Below the pieces are notes generated by a model that was given only the letters and a program-made list of their open reading frames with translations, made no database searches and was not told the DNA's origin. Position numbers and translations under genes: made by a program. Shown one piece after another: positions 17,343-25,565 of a DNA stretch of 54,756 bases. This DNA is from an uncultured Mycoplasmatota bacterium. GTDB taxonomy: Bacteria > Bacillota_I > Bacilli_A > RF39 > UBA660. The stretch lies in contig UREA01000009.1 in NCBI GenBank assembly GCA_900546715.1, positions 1 to 54,756 on the forward strand, read 5' to 3'. Each line of letters opens with the position of its first letter. The stretch's first letter is position 1.

Positions 17343-17974
17343 TAATACCTCAACTTCTTTCTTGCTTCCTTATAATTAGGATAAGCCTTTTCTACTAAAG
17401 CCCAGAAATTTTTACTATGATTACCTTCAAAAAAGTGACATAACTCATGTACTATAACATAATCAAGTAGTGGAATTTCTTTTTTCAATAATTCGGTATT
17501 TAGAGTAACTGTATTTTTAGAAATATTACAAACTCCCCATCTAGTTTTCATTTTTCTAAACTTCAAAGTAAACTCCGGCAAATGCGAAAAACACTTTTTT
17601 GCAATCTCTACTTCTTCAGTGAATATTCGTCTAACCTCACTATTATAAAATTTTTCAAGTTCTTCCGCATTTTTAGCATATACATAAGTTTCATCAAAAG
17701 TTACTTCATCTTGATCTTTATATTCTATATAATATTTTTTACCCAAATACATAAATTTATCATTATCTTTCGATTTATCTAGAGTCTCTTCATACATCTT
17801 TAAAATACTACTTTCATTTTCTTTAATTAAGTTTAAAATACTTTTGGCACTTAAATACATCGGAGCACTAACATATAGTTTTAAATCTTCTTTAACTCGA
17901 AAATATAAATTCTTATTTTTTTTACGAATAACTACTACTTCAATCTCTAATCCATCACTTGTCTTGTATATCAT
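17342..17974 (-). CDS. YgjP-like M48/SprT-type metallopeptidase
   Basis: A 210-residue protein with the YgjP-family pattern MKTRWGVCN followed by VIVHELCHFFEGNHSKNFWALV. HELCH gives the zinc ligands and catalytic Glu, and the later His/Asn-rich part completes the site. The family (COG1451) is widespread but its substrate is unclear. Its start codon lies inside the end of mscL (20-base overlap in another frame). It is probably part of the minus-strand run mscL-ygjP-rRNA methylase-rimM-trmD. Confidence 0.85.
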   Translation of the reverse strand: MIYKTSDGLEIEVVVIRKKNKNLYFRVKEDLKLYVSAPMYLSAKSILNLIKENESSILKMYEETLDKSKDNDKFMYLGKKYYIEYKDQDEVTFDETYVYAKNAEELEKFYNSEVRRIFTEEVEIAKKCFSHLPEFTLKFRKMKTRWGVCNISKNTVTLNTELLKKEIPLLDYVIVHELCHFFEGNHSKNFWALVEKAYPNYKEARKKLRY

Positions 17975-18365
17975 TTTTAAGTATATCCCTTATTTCTTCT
18001 AGAGTTTTAAGTTCGGCACTCTTAGTATCCTTTTTTACTTCTTCTTCCTTTTTCTTTTTAGTAGTTATTCTATTCACAAATTTCACAACAATAAACAAAC
18101 AAAAAGCGACAATCAAAAAATCAATTACACTTTGAATAAAAGCTCCATACATGATTTTGGTATTCCGAAAAGTTATTGATAAATTAGAAAAATCAATACC
18201 CCCTAAAATAAGTCCAATAATTGGAGTAAAAATATTATTAACTAAACTAGTTACAATTGATGAAAAAGCTCCACCAACAATAACACCAACTGCTAAATCA
18301 AGGACATTTCCCCTAGCAATAAACTTTTTAAATTCTTTTAACACATCAATCACATCCATTAACAT
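17955..18365 (-). CDS. mscL: Large-conductance mechanosensitive channel
   Basis: A 136-residue channel that opens on membrane stretch to release solutes. The N-terminal helix and TM1 read FKKFIARGNVLDLAVGVIVGGAFSSIVTSLVNNI, then the periplasmic-type loop, then TM2 with GAFIQSVIDFLIVAFCLFIVVKFVNR, and a charged cytoplasmic C-terminal helix. The end codon is TGA, one of the few TGA stops here. It overlaps the start of the YgjP-like gene. The Shine-Dalgarno is poor at the ATG at 18365, and translation could begin two codons later. Confidence 0.96.
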   Translation of the reverse strand: MLMDVIDVLKEFKKFIARGNVLDLAVGVIVGGAFSSIVTSLVNNIFTPIIGLILGGIDFSNLSITFRNTKIMYGAFIQSVIDFLIVAFCLFIVVKFVNRITTKKKKEEEVKKDTKSAELKTLEEIRDILKNDIQDK

Positions 18366-18383
18366 TTTATCATAAAAGCTAAA

Positions 18384-18412
18384 GAAAAAATAGTTTTAAA
18401 AACTATTTTCTT
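18384..18412 (-). terminator. Terminator between the Rpn-like fragment and mscL
   Basis: Plus-strand AAAAATAGTTTT pairs with AAAACTATTTTC, giving a stem with T-rich arms. It lies downstream of the 18437-18718 gene and upstream of mscL. Confidence 0.55.
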
Positions 18413-18436
18413 TAAAATACAAGCCAACAATCACTA

Positions 18437-18718
18437 TTAGCTCATTTGTAATAATTTATCATATTCCGAATTATTTATTCCGGTAATAGACATTATTTCT
18501 TTTTTAAAGTAATTTTTAGCTTGCATTCTCTTAATTATTGCTAACTTCGTTTCATCAATACCTTCAATTTTAGCATTAGCTACTTCTGATGCATGATGAT
18601 CTATTAAATTATGATTCGCCGGATTACTTAAAAACTCTTTTACATACGCTACCGTTTGCTCTAACATTTCATCCTCCTTATTTTCTATGTACTTTTCCAT
18701 ATCTTTAAGCCACCTCAT
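18437..18718 (-). CDS. Small protein resembling the C-terminal tail of Rpn/PD-(D/E)XK transposase-like nucleases
   Basis: A 93-residue acidic helical protein. Its end, TKLAIIKRMQAKNYFKKEIMSITGINNSEYDKLLQ, looks like the C-terminal helix-turn-helix-like tail of Rpn-family recombination-promoting nucleases (K-x-A-x-x-M-L/Q-x-x-x-x-x-x-x-x-I-x-x-x-T-G-L/I). The nuclease domain is absent, so this may be a 5'-truncated remnant or a stand-alone small protein. The ATG at 18718 has no strong ribosome site. A second Met six codons later is an alternative start. Confidence 0.45.
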   Translation of the reverse strand: MRWLKDMEKYIENKEDEMLEQTVAYVKEFLSNPANHNLIDHHASEVANAKIEGIDETKLAIIKRMQAKNYFKKEIMSITGINNSEYDKLLQMS

Positions 18719-18793
18719 TTTTAAAATAATCGCAAGATTTCTAAGTTTTTTTACATTTGTTATATGTAAATTTTGCTAGTTTGTCAATATCAA

Positions 18794-18826
18794 TCACAAA
18801 CAAAATCATTTATCATTTGTTTGTGA
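18794..18826. repeat. Perfect 11-bp inverted repeat between divergent genes
   Basis: TCACAAACAAA, 11 bases, then TTTGTTTGTGA. It lies in the 240-base divergent intergenic region 90 bases upstream of the HIT-gene -35. No T-tract follows in either direction, so an operator is more likely than a terminator. The rest of the gap is plain AT-rich DNA. Confidence 0.7.
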
Positions 18827-18915
18827 AATGAAAAAGCAAATTCCAGTTTTAATGTATGCAACTAGAATTTAGTTATTCACTTAACATTTAAAAAATAAAA
18901 TCTTTAGATAAGGGT

Positions 18916-18943
18916 TTGCAAATTTTCATAATTTTGCTATACT
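18916..18943 (+). promoter_or_regulatory. Promoter of the HIT-capA operon
   Basis: TTGCAA, 16 bases, TATACT, then GGTGAT and the ATG at 18961. Confidence 0.65.
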
Positions 18944-18960
18944 TAAAGTGGTGATAAATT

Positions 18961-19344
18961 ATGGAAAAAGATTGTTTATTTTGTAAAATTGCAAATAAAG
19001 AAGCTGAAAGTTTTATACTTTTCGAAGATGATGACTTAATGGTTATTTTAGATGCCTATCCTGATGCTGATGGACATACTTTAATAATACCTAAGAAACA
19101 TTACAAAGATATTTATGAAGTACCTGATGAGTTATTAGTAAAAATGTTTAGTAAAGCTAAAGAAATGACTCATAAATTAATGGATAAACTAGGAAAAGAT
19201 GCTTTAACTTATGTTATTAATTATGGTGATGCTCAAGTAATTAAACATTGTCACTTACATTTAATACCTAATTATATTAAAAAAGAACATAATTTAAGTA
19301 AAGAAGAAGTATATAAATTACTTAATGAGGATAACAATGAATAG
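18961..19344 (+). CDS. HIT-family nucleotide-binding protein
   Basis: A 127-residue histidine-triad protein. CLFCKIANKE near the start has the zinc-type cysteines of Hint-like members. PDADGHTLIIPKKHY follows near residue 38, and the catalytic triad VIKHCHLHLIPNY lies near residues 98-110. The family hydrolyses nucleoside phosphoramidates or dinucleotides. The ribosome site is GGTGAT. The stop overlaps the start of the capA-like gene by 20 bases, so the two are coupled. Confidence 0.93.
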   Translation: MEKDCLFCKIANKEAESFILFEDDDLMVILDAYPDADGHTLIIPKKHYKDIYEVPDELLVKMFSKAKEMTHKLMDKLGKDALTYVINYGDAQVIKHCHLHLIPNYIKKEHNLSKEEVYKLLNEDNNE

Positions 19345-20596
19345 AAGAAGAAAAAGAAAACTAAAGAAAAAAATCATAATTAGTATTATTCTTTTATTAT
19401 TTATTGGTATTGGTACAGGTCTTTACTTAAATAGAGATTCTATTAGTAATTTATTTAACAACAAAGAAGTAGCTAATCCAAATGATAATAATAATGATAG
19501 AAAAGAGGAAGAAGAAAAACCCAAAGAAGATGAAGTATATAAAATAAATATGTTAGCAACTGGGGATGCTTTAATTCACAATGCCGTCTATTGGGAATAT
19601 GCTACTGGCAATAGAGATACTGGGCCATATAATTTTGATGGTGCTCTAGATTATGTAAGAGATATTGTATCTGAATATGATATTGCCTACTATAACCAAG
19701 AAACTCCTTTTGCGGGAGGTCTTCCTGATGGATACCCAAGATTTTCTACTCCAAGTGAGTTTGGTGATGCTATGCTTGATGCGGGATTTAATATGGTATC
19801 TCTTGCCACTAATCATACTCTTGATAAAGGTGAAAATGGCATAATAAACTTTTATAATTATTTTAAAAATAAAGATGATGTTGTTTATAACGGAATTGCC
19901 GATAGTATGGATACTCGAAACAACTTTATAATTGGTGAAAAAAATAACATTACATATACAATGCTTTCTTACACTACTTCAACTAATGGCTTACCAGTAC
20001 CAAGTGGCAAAGACTATTTAGTTAATGTCTATGATGCTGAACAAGTAAAAGAGGATATTGAATCGGTTCGTGATAAAGTCGATGTTTTAATAGTTGCAAT
20101 GCATTGGGGTGTTGAATATGCTACTACACCAAATGCCAGTCAAGAAGAAATAGCTCAGTATCTAGCGGACCTCGGAGTAGATATTATAATTGGTACCCAT
20201 CCTCACGTTTTACAACCTATTACTTGGATTGATGATACATTGGTTATCTATTCATTAGGAAATTTTATATCTAATCAATATGGTACTGATGATTACAATA
20301 AACTTGTAGGATTTATGGCAACCTGGAATATTACAAAAACTGTAACACCTGAAGGAGAAGTTGATATAACCATTGATAATCTCGGCGGAGAATTAATATT
20401 TACCAAATATAATGGTAATCCAATAACCACCGCTAATCATGATGGACACCAGGTAATACCATTTAGCAAAATGACTGATGAAGTTTTAAGTACTTTTACC
20501 CACTCAATTGAAAGAGATAGATTATACGAAAAATACTCTGGAATACTTGAAAATATGGGCCTTGATTTAAATATAGCACCCCTACCAAGTGCTTAA
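19325..20596 (+). CDS. CapA-family poly-gamma-glutamate synthesis/metallophosphatase protein
   Basis: A 423-residue protein. A basic N-terminus (MNRRRKRKLKKK after four residues) and one membrane segment (about residues 17-35) anchor it outside. An acidic linker follows, then a PGA_cap metallophosphoesterase-like domain: LATGDALIHN, QETPFAGG, NMVSLATNHTLDKGENG, VAMHWGVEY, DIIIGTHPHVLQPI and VIYSLGNFISNQ. These carry the Asp, Asn and His metal ligands. CapA takes part in capsule poly-glutamate export or anchoring in Bacillus. No capBC genes are present here, so a general wall-related role is likelier. The real start may be the Met at MNRRRK (19337). Confidence 0.88.
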   Translation: MRITMNRRRKRKLKKKIIISIILLLFIGIGTGLYLNRDSISNLFNNKEVANPNDNNNDRKEEEEKPKEDEVYKINMLATGDALIHNAVYWEYATGNRDTGPYNFDGALDYVRDIVSEYDIAYYNQETPFAGGLPDGYPRFSTPSEFGDAMLDAGFNMVSLATNHTLDKGENGIINFYNYFKNKDDVVYNGIADSMDTRNNFIIGEKNNITYTMLSYTTSTNGLPVPSGKDYLVNVYDAEQVKEDIESVRDKVDVLIVAMHWGVEYATTPNASQEEIAQYLADLGVDIIIGTHPHVLQPITWIDDTLVIYSLGNFISNQYGTDDYNKLVGFMATWNITKTVTPEGEVDITIDNLGGELIFTKYNGNPITTANHDGHQVIPFSKMTDEVLSTFTHSIERDRLYEKYSGILENMGLDLNIAPLPSA

Positions 20597-20630
20597 AAAA
20601 ATAATGTAGATGCTCTTCTACATTATTTTT
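20596..20630. terminator. Bidirectional terminator between capA-like gene and ABC exporter
   Basis: AAAATAATGTAGA, a short loop, TCTACATTATTTTT: a 13-bp stem with T-runs on both strands, between convergent genes. Confidence 0.8.
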
Positions 20631-21915
20631 ATTCACTCTTTTTAAAAGCTGATGCAAACTTTTTCCACACATTACCACTTGAATAATTAAGTATACCAAC
20701 TTTATAAACTTTTAATCCCGATTTTAATAAAATCCAAACAAATAATATTAAAACAAATACTGATATTAGCATATCTACTACCGTTATTTGGCCAAGAATA
20801 AACAGTGTTGGACTAATAAATACTGATAAGAATGGAACATAAGATATTATTCTAATAAATATTGAACCATCAAACATCGCCGCCATAACTGATAAATAAT
20901 AACCCGCCAAGGAAATTAACATTATTGGAGTTTGCAATTGATTAAAATCTTCAATATTAACAGTCATTGATGCAAGTATTCCTGCAACTAACGAATAAGC
21001 AATAAACGATAAAAGAATCATTATTAAAGTAATTGGAATAATTATCCATAATTTATCTATTACTCCACTAGCATTTAAAGTATTCATTATTCCTCCAAAA
21101 TCAATAATGCTAGATGCACTATCAAGAGAACCACTAATTAAAAATGCTATTAAACAATATAATATTAAGAGTAAACCTTGAACGATTACAAATATATTAC
21201 TAGCTACTATCTTAGATAATAAATGCATCTTCGGCGAAACATTAGAAATAATTATTTCCATACTTCTTGTAGTTTTTTCTTCACAAATTTCCCCACCAAC
21301 CATTTGAACTAAAAAGATAATTAACATAAAAAATGGCAAAATAAGAGTTGGAAATATACTACTCATTACTAAATTCATATTTTCATCTGCACTATCTTCT
21401 TCGTTTAATATTACTCTATCAACTGTAATATTTTGTGATAAATTAGCAAGTACTGAAGGATCAATATTTTCATCTATCATACCTACAGTAGTTTTAGTAG
21501 AGTTTAGTGCCTGAAGTATAATTTGATAAGTTAAAGAATCAATAGCATTTTCACTTATTATATCAGCTTTTAAATATTCTACCGCATCACCATTTATTAC
21601 TACTATTAAATCATCATCTTCTAAATTTTCTTTTAAAACATCAACATTTTCATTACTTTTAGTTACATTTATATCACCATCAGTATTATAAGAATTCATA
21701 TTATTTAAAAATATTTCAAATGAACTATTAGTATTATCTACAACCACTACATTAGTTTGACTATCAAAATCTCCACCAAAAAATTCAATAATTGATGAAA
21801 TATTTACTAAAAGAGTAATAGCAATGGCTAAAATAATATTAGTTATATAAAACCATTTAGTTTTTATTTTTTTATTTAAACTAAGTTTAGTTAAATACCA
21901 AAATTTCTTATTCAT
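20629..21915 (-). CDS. ABC-2 type exporter permease (NatB-like)
   Basis: A 428-residue membrane protein. TM1 is at about residues 22-42. A large outer domain (about 45-175) follows, then five or six membrane segments from residue 180 to 400, with the VQMVGGEICEEKTTRSMEIIISNVSP coupling region typical of NatB/YhaP permeases. Family members extrude sodium or peptides, but the cargo here is unknown. The start overlaps the ATPase stop by 8 bases. Confidence 0.85.
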   Translation of the reverse strand: MNKKFWYLTKLSLNKKIKTKWFYITNIILAIAITLLVNISSIIEFFGGDFDSQTNVVVVDNTNSSFEIFLNNMNSYNTDGDINVTKSNENVDVLKENLEDDDLIVVINGDAVEYLKADIISENAIDSLTYQIILQALNSTKTTVGMIDENIDPSVLANLSQNITVDRVILNEEDSADENMNLVMSSIFPTLILPFFMLIIFLVQMVGGEICEEKTTRSMEIIISNVSPKMHLLSKIVASNIFVIVQGLLLILYCLIAFLISGSLDSASSIIDFGGIMNTLNASGVIDKLWIIIPITLIMILLSFIAYSLVAGILASMTVNIEDFNQLQTPIMLISLAGYYLSVMAAMFDGSIFIRIISYVPFLSVFISPTLFILGQITVVDMLISVFVLILFVWILLKSGLKVYKVGILNYSSGNVWKKFASAFKKSE

Positions 21916-22801
21916 GAATACTACCCACCTTTTCTATAAATATTTCATTAAGACTAGGTTCCTCAACATCATATTTAGTTATATTGTTATTTTTAATCTT
22001 CGCAAATACTTTACTTGCTACATCTCTACTTTCTATTTTAACAACATATTCACCTTTTTCTAATGTAACACCTATAACGCCTTTAATTTTCTTTATTTCA
22101 TCTGTATTGATATCACCTTTAATTAAAATATTCTTTTTAGCATAAGATTCTTTGATATCTTTAAGACGTCCTTCTAAAACTACTTTTCCTTTGACTAAAA
22201 TAATTAATTTCTCACAGAAATCTTCAATATATTCCATTTGATGTGATGAAAATATAATTGAACATCCCTTATTTTTTAAATCTATTATAGCATCTTTCAT
22301 AAGTTTGACATTAATTGGATCAAGTCCAGTGAAAGGTTCATCTAAAATGAGTAATTTAGGTTCATGAATAACTGCAGAAATAAATTGAATTTTTTGTTGA
22401 TTACCCTTAGATAATTCTTTTATTTTTCTATTTTTATAACTAGTTATTTCAAACTTTTCTAACCATTCATCTAATTTTTTATCAATTTCTTGCTTTTCCA
22501 TTCCTTTTAATGTTGCATAAAACTCAATTTGTTCTTGTACACTTAGTTTAGTAAGCAAACTTCGCTCTTCTGTCACAAAACCAATTTTATCAGTTTTACT
22601 ATAATCAATTTTTTCATGATCAAGTAATACTTCACCTGAATTTGCCTCCAGAAGTCCCATTATAATTCTAAATGTTGTTGTCTTACCTGCACCATTTTCT
22701 CCCAAAAGTCCAAAAATTTCTCCATCATCTACAGTAAAAGACAAATTATTTACTGCAGTATTAGTTCCATATTTTTTAACAATATTTTTTACTTCTAACA
22801 T
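21908..22801 (-). CDS. ABC transporter ATPase (NatA-like)
   Basis: A 297-residue ATPase: Walker A GENGAGKTT, signature LSKGNQQKIQ, Walker B LLILDEPFTGLDP and switch His in SSHQMEYIED. The C-terminal domain after about residue 215 matches the NatA/DUF4162 type. I place the start at the ATG at 22801, which has GGAGG at five bases, rather than the upstream frame start at 22819. It powers the permease encoded next, as a dimer. Confidence 0.93.
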   Translation of the reverse strand: MLEVKNIVKKYGTNTAVNNLSFTVDDGEIFGLLGENGAGKTTTFRIIMGLLEANSGEVLLDHEKIDYSKTDKIGFVTEERSLLTKLSVQEQIEFYATLKGMEKQEIDKKLDEWLEKFEITSYKNRKIKELSKGNQQKIQFISAVIHEPKLLILDEPFTGLDPINVKLMKDAIIDLKNKGCSIIFSSHQMEYIEDFCEKLIILVKGKVVLEGRLKDIKESYAKKNILIKGDINTDEIKKIKGVIGVTLEKGEYVVKIESRDVASKVFAKIKNNNITKYDVEEPSLNEIFIEKVGSIHE

Positions 22802-22870
22802 AAGTACCTCCAGTAACATTAGGATAACAAATAATTATCAATATTGCAATACATTTGACACAAATTTGAC

Positions 22871-22898
22871 GCAAAAAAAAGAGGAACTCCTCTCTTTT
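22871..22898 (-). terminator. Terminator after the YjcZ-like mini-genes
   Basis: Minus-strand AAAAGAGAGGAGTTCCTCTTTTTTTT; the palindrome GAGGAACTCCTC gives the stem. It directly follows the stop of the 22897 gene. Confidence 0.75.
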
Positions 22899-23019
22899 AG
22901 TAAAATGCTCCACCCCAGATTATGGCAAGTAAGATAAATAGTATTAAAACTATGAAAGCATAGCTAGCTGTAAAACTATTACCACCACATGGGTTAGAGT
23001 CCTTTTCGCAACATCTCAT
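22897..23019 (-). CDS. YjcZ-family small membrane protein (40 residues)
   Basis: Forty residues: a short Cys/Gly-rich head (MRCCEKDSNPCGGNSF) and one hydrophobic helix ending IIWGGAFY. The helix pattern F-x-V-L-x-L-F-I-L-L-x-I-I and the G-A-F-Y end match the YjcZ/sporulation-associated mini-protein family of Firmicutes. A GGAGG ribosome site stands before the ATG. It is preceded by a second gene of the same kind. Function in this lineage is unknown. The gene is too short for ordinary gene finding. Confidence 0.8.
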   Translation of the reverse strand: MRCCEKDSNPCGGNSFTASYAFIVLILFILLAIIWGGAFY

Positions 23020-23042
23020 ATTAAACCTCCTTATTTATCTAT

Positions 23043-23129
23043 TTAAATAAATGCCCCTACTATAATGATTAAAAGAATAAATAATACCAAAATTATAGCA
23101 GCTCCAAGGCCATTTCCACAACAATTCAT
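23043..23129 (-). CDS. YjcZ-family small membrane protein (28 residues)
   Basis: Twenty-eight residues: MNCCGNGLGAA, then one hydrophobic helix with LVLFILLIIIVGAFI. GGAGG precedes the ATG. It is a shorter paralogue of the next gene on the same strand (24 bases between them, probably one operon). The CC pair near the N-terminus is shared. Classical YjcZ-like proteins also begin with short Gly-rich heads. Confidence 0.8.
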   Translation of the reverse strand: MNCCGNGLGAAIILVLFILLIIIVGAFI

Positions 23130-23214
23130 AAACGATCCTCCTTTTATTTGTCTTTTCATTAGTATTGTATGGCACCTATAAAAAAATGTGAGTGCTTTTT
23201 TTCTAGGTATTAGC

Positions 23215-23243
23215 TTGTATTTAAAGGAAGTATTTGCTATAAT
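23215..23243 (+). promoter_or_regulatory. Promoter of prsA
   Basis: TTGTAT, 17 bases, TATAAT, then AAGGAGAG and the ATG at 23264. Confidence 0.75.
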
Positions 23244-23263
23244 AATTTGGTAAGGAGAGATTT

Positions 23264-24307
23264 ATGAAGAAAAAAATTATTGGATTGTGTGCAATATTAC
23301 TTGCAGTTAGTGGTTGTGGTAAAATCCCTACACTAGATAATGGAGAAGAAGCAATTGTTACTTTTGATGATGATCATATGATTAGTGTTAATGAATTTTA
23401 TGATTTATTAAAAGAAAGTTATGGCTTAGACACATTAATAACTTTAGCAGATACTTATATTCTTGAAACTGAATTTGCAGATTATAAAGAAACGGCTAGA
23501 GAAACTGCTGATTCTACTGTAGATTCTTATATCGAAAGCATTGGGGGAGAAGATGAATTCTTAAATTATTTAAGACAAAGTGGTTATCAATCAATTGATG
23601 CTTATCGTGATTTAATGTATTTATCAGTTTTACAAAATCATGCTATTGAAGAATATGCTAAACTTCAAATAACTGATGAAGATATTGAAGAATATTACAA
23701 CAACACAGCAGTTGGAGATATGGAAATAAGTCATATTTTAATTACACCTGATGTTGCAGATGATGCAACTGATGAAGAAACAGAAGAAGCCGAAGCAGCA
23801 GCTGAAGCTACGATTGAAGAAATAATATCTAAACTTAATGAAGCTAAAGAAAACGGCGAAGATATTGAAGAAACATTTGCTGCTTTAGTAGAAGAATATT
23901 CTGAAGATGAATCTACTATAGATGATGATGGAAACATTGGTAGAATAAATTATGGTAGTTTTGATGATCGTTATGACGAACTTATTGCTGCTGCTACTGA
24001 ATTAGAAGTTGGAGAATATTCTACTGAAGTTATTACAACAGAACTTGGATATCATGTTATTCTTAAAACAGCTGAATATGATAAAGAATCCCTTGAAGAT
24101 TTAAAAGATGAAATAAGAACTACATTAAGCGAAGATTACATAACTGACAATTCAACAAGTATTGGCTTTAATGCCATACAACACTATCACAATGAATATG
24201 GTATGGATATAGTTGATGATGAAGTAGCAAAACAATATTCTAACTATGTTCAAAGCACTTTAGCGGCAATCCAAAACGCTGAAACAAATCAAGAAGAAAA
24301 TAACTAA
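23264..24307 (+). CDS. prsA: PrsA-like peptidyl-prolyl isomerase lipoprotein
   Basis: A 347-residue exported foldase. Lipoprotein signal MKKKIIGLCAILLAVSGCGK with lipobox V-S-G-C. An N-terminal SurA-like helical region (about 25-140) is followed by a parvulin domain from about 150 to 265 (MEISHILITPD, EYSEDESTIDDDGNIGRINYG, YSTEVITTELGYHVILKT) and a C-terminal helical part. PrsA folds secreted proteins at the membrane-wall interface. It is strongly acidic. The closing stretch NQEENN runs into a strong terminator. It is monocistronic. Confidence 0.93.
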   Translation: MKKKIIGLCAILLAVSGCGKIPTLDNGEEAIVTFDDDHMISVNEFYDLLKESYGLDTLITLADTYILETEFADYKETARETADSTVDSYIESIGGEDEFLNYLRQSGYQSIDAYRDLMYLSVLQNHAIEEYAKLQITDEDIEEYYNNTAVGDMEISHILITPDVADDATDEETEEAEAAAEATIEEIISKLNEAKENGEDIEETFAALVEEYSEDESTIDDDGNIGRINYGSFDDRYDELIAAATELEVGEYSTEVITTELGYHVILKTAEYDKESLEDLKDEIRTTLSEDYITDNSTSIGFNAIQHYHNEYGMDIVDDEVAKQYSNYVQSTLAAIQNAETNQEENN

Positions 24308-24334
24308 AAAACATATCAAATGATATGTTTTTTT
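24306..24334. terminator. Bidirectional terminator after prsA
   Basis: AAAAACATATCA, AA, TGATATGTTTTTTT: an 11-bp stem with T-runs both ways, between convergent genes. Confidence 0.85.
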
Positions 24335-24773
24335 AATTTCTTCCCGAGCCACTATTTGGCCGACATGATGCATCATTTGTAGGATTAAATATACATTCTG
24401 TACAATTAGTAAAATTACCCTTCGGATCAAAAGATTCGATATTATCAACTAATCCTAATAATAAATTAAGTATTGTTGGTAATAAAAATATGATTACTGC
24501 GGCAATAAATCTTCTAAGTAAAGTACTACCAGCATCTTTCATTGCTTTATCATCACTAGAAATTACTGCTTTAGCAAAGTCAATAGAACCCATAATAATT
24601 AATAATAAAGGAATAACTATTTTAGCAACGTATATAACATATCCAACAACTCTAAGGACCTTTAAAACACTTTCTTCCTGACATGGTGCAAATGCCTCTA
24701 CTGCCAATACTTCTGGTGTTAAAAGGAAAAAAACACCAACTAACAACAATACCATAAATAATGTTTTTTTCAT
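24333..24773 (-). CDS. TrbC/VirB2-type pilin-like small membrane protein
   Basis: A 146-residue protein starting at the ATG at 24773 (GGGAG five bases upstream; the longer frame to 24791 lacks a ribosome site). A signal peptide (MKKTLFMVLLLVGVFFLLTPEVLA) is followed by two long hydrophobic helices (about residues 40-62 and 83-108). A short charged loop AKAVISSDDKAMKDAGSTLLRR joins them, as in VirB2/TrbC-like and Mbov_0395-like pilin-like proteins. The C-terminus is Cys- and Asn-rich (CTEC...C). No other secretion genes are near, so it stands alone. Function unproven. Confidence 0.65.
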   Translation of the reverse strand: MKKTLFMVLLLVGVFFLLTPEVLAVEAFAPCQEESVLKVLRVVGYVIYVAKIVIPLLLIIMGSIDFAKAVISSDDKAMKDAGSTLLRRFIAAVIIFLLPTILNLLLGLVDNIESFDPKGNFTNCTECIFNPTNDASCRPNSGSGRN

Positions 24774-24808
24774 AAATACTCCCTCACTCACTAAAATTAT
24801 ATCAAAAA

Positions 24809-25564
24809 TTAGTTATTTAGTAAATCATCAACATTACTAATTTCAAATCCTTTACTATATAAATGATTTTTTAATTTATATTTTAATTCTTCTTCACTAT
24901 ATTTATTTTGATATTTTCTCAAAAATTTATTAACTTCTTTTTTAACTATATCATTATTTTCTAAAAAACTCCAATTATCAATTATTGCTTGAAATAAGTC
25001 AGGAGAATATCCTAAATTAATTAAATCCCCTTTAATTTTTGTTATCAAAAATTTCTTAGATAAATTATGATTACTCTTTTCCTTTTTACTAATAATCTTC
25101 TTTATTTTCAAAGTCCATACATCATCATCAATATCACTCATATATTTATCTACATCTTTAAATCCTAGTTTATTTAATTCAAAAACAATTTTTTTAGGAC
25201 CCTTTAAAGTTAAATTAATTTGATCATTAATATAACTTTTAATATAGATATCATCATTTAAATACTTCTGTTCTTCAAGCTTTTCTATAACTTCTCTAAC
25301 AATATCTTTATTATAATCTTTTAGTTTTTTCTCTATTTCCTTCTTTGTTCTTAATTTTTGATTGATATAATTTAGAGCCTTATAATATGCTTCTGCTTTT
25401 TGATTAAAGAGAAGCGCTTCTTTATAGGTCGCTTCATCAATGTTTTTATTTACCAACAAATTATATTTAATTATTGTATCATCATAAAAATTTAGTGAAG
25501 TATTATCACTAAATTTTATTTGATACACATTTTTATTTTTTTTAATAATCTTTTCTATTTTCAT
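24809..25564 (-). CDS. recX: Regulatory protein RecX
   Basis: A 251-residue RecA modulator made of repeated three-helix modules: ALNYINQKLRTKKEIEKKLKDY, IVREVIEKLEEQKYLNDDIYIKSYI and GPKKIVFELNKLGF, with further modules up to the end. The length is close to Bacillus RecX. RecX binds along RecA filaments and limits or reshapes recombination. It is one base from the nrnA gene upstream and probably co-transcribed. Confidence 0.85.
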   Translation of the reverse strand: MKIEKIIKKNKNVYQIKFSDNTSLNFYDDTIIKYNLLVNKNIDEATYKEALLFNQKAEAYYKALNYINQKLRTKKEIEKKLKDYNKDIVREVIEKLEEQKYLNDDIYIKSYINDQINLTLKGPKKIVFELNKLGFKDVDKYMSDIDDDVWTLKIKKIISKKEKSNHNLSKKFLITKIKGDLINLGYSPDLFQAIIDNWSFLENNDIVKKEVNKFLRKYQNKYSEEELKYKLKNHLYSKGFEISNVDDLLNN

Positions 25565-25565
25565 A

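Noticed and set aside
17955..18365. Possible Mycoplasma-type code (TGA as Trp)
   Set aside because: TGA is rare as a stop, but mscL and the 28100 remnant end at TGA where homologues end, and Trp is TGG in all conserved genes. Standard code kept.
23731..23937. Serine-rich minus-strand frame inside prsA
   Set aside because: Shadow of the acidic codons of prsA; no ribosome site.
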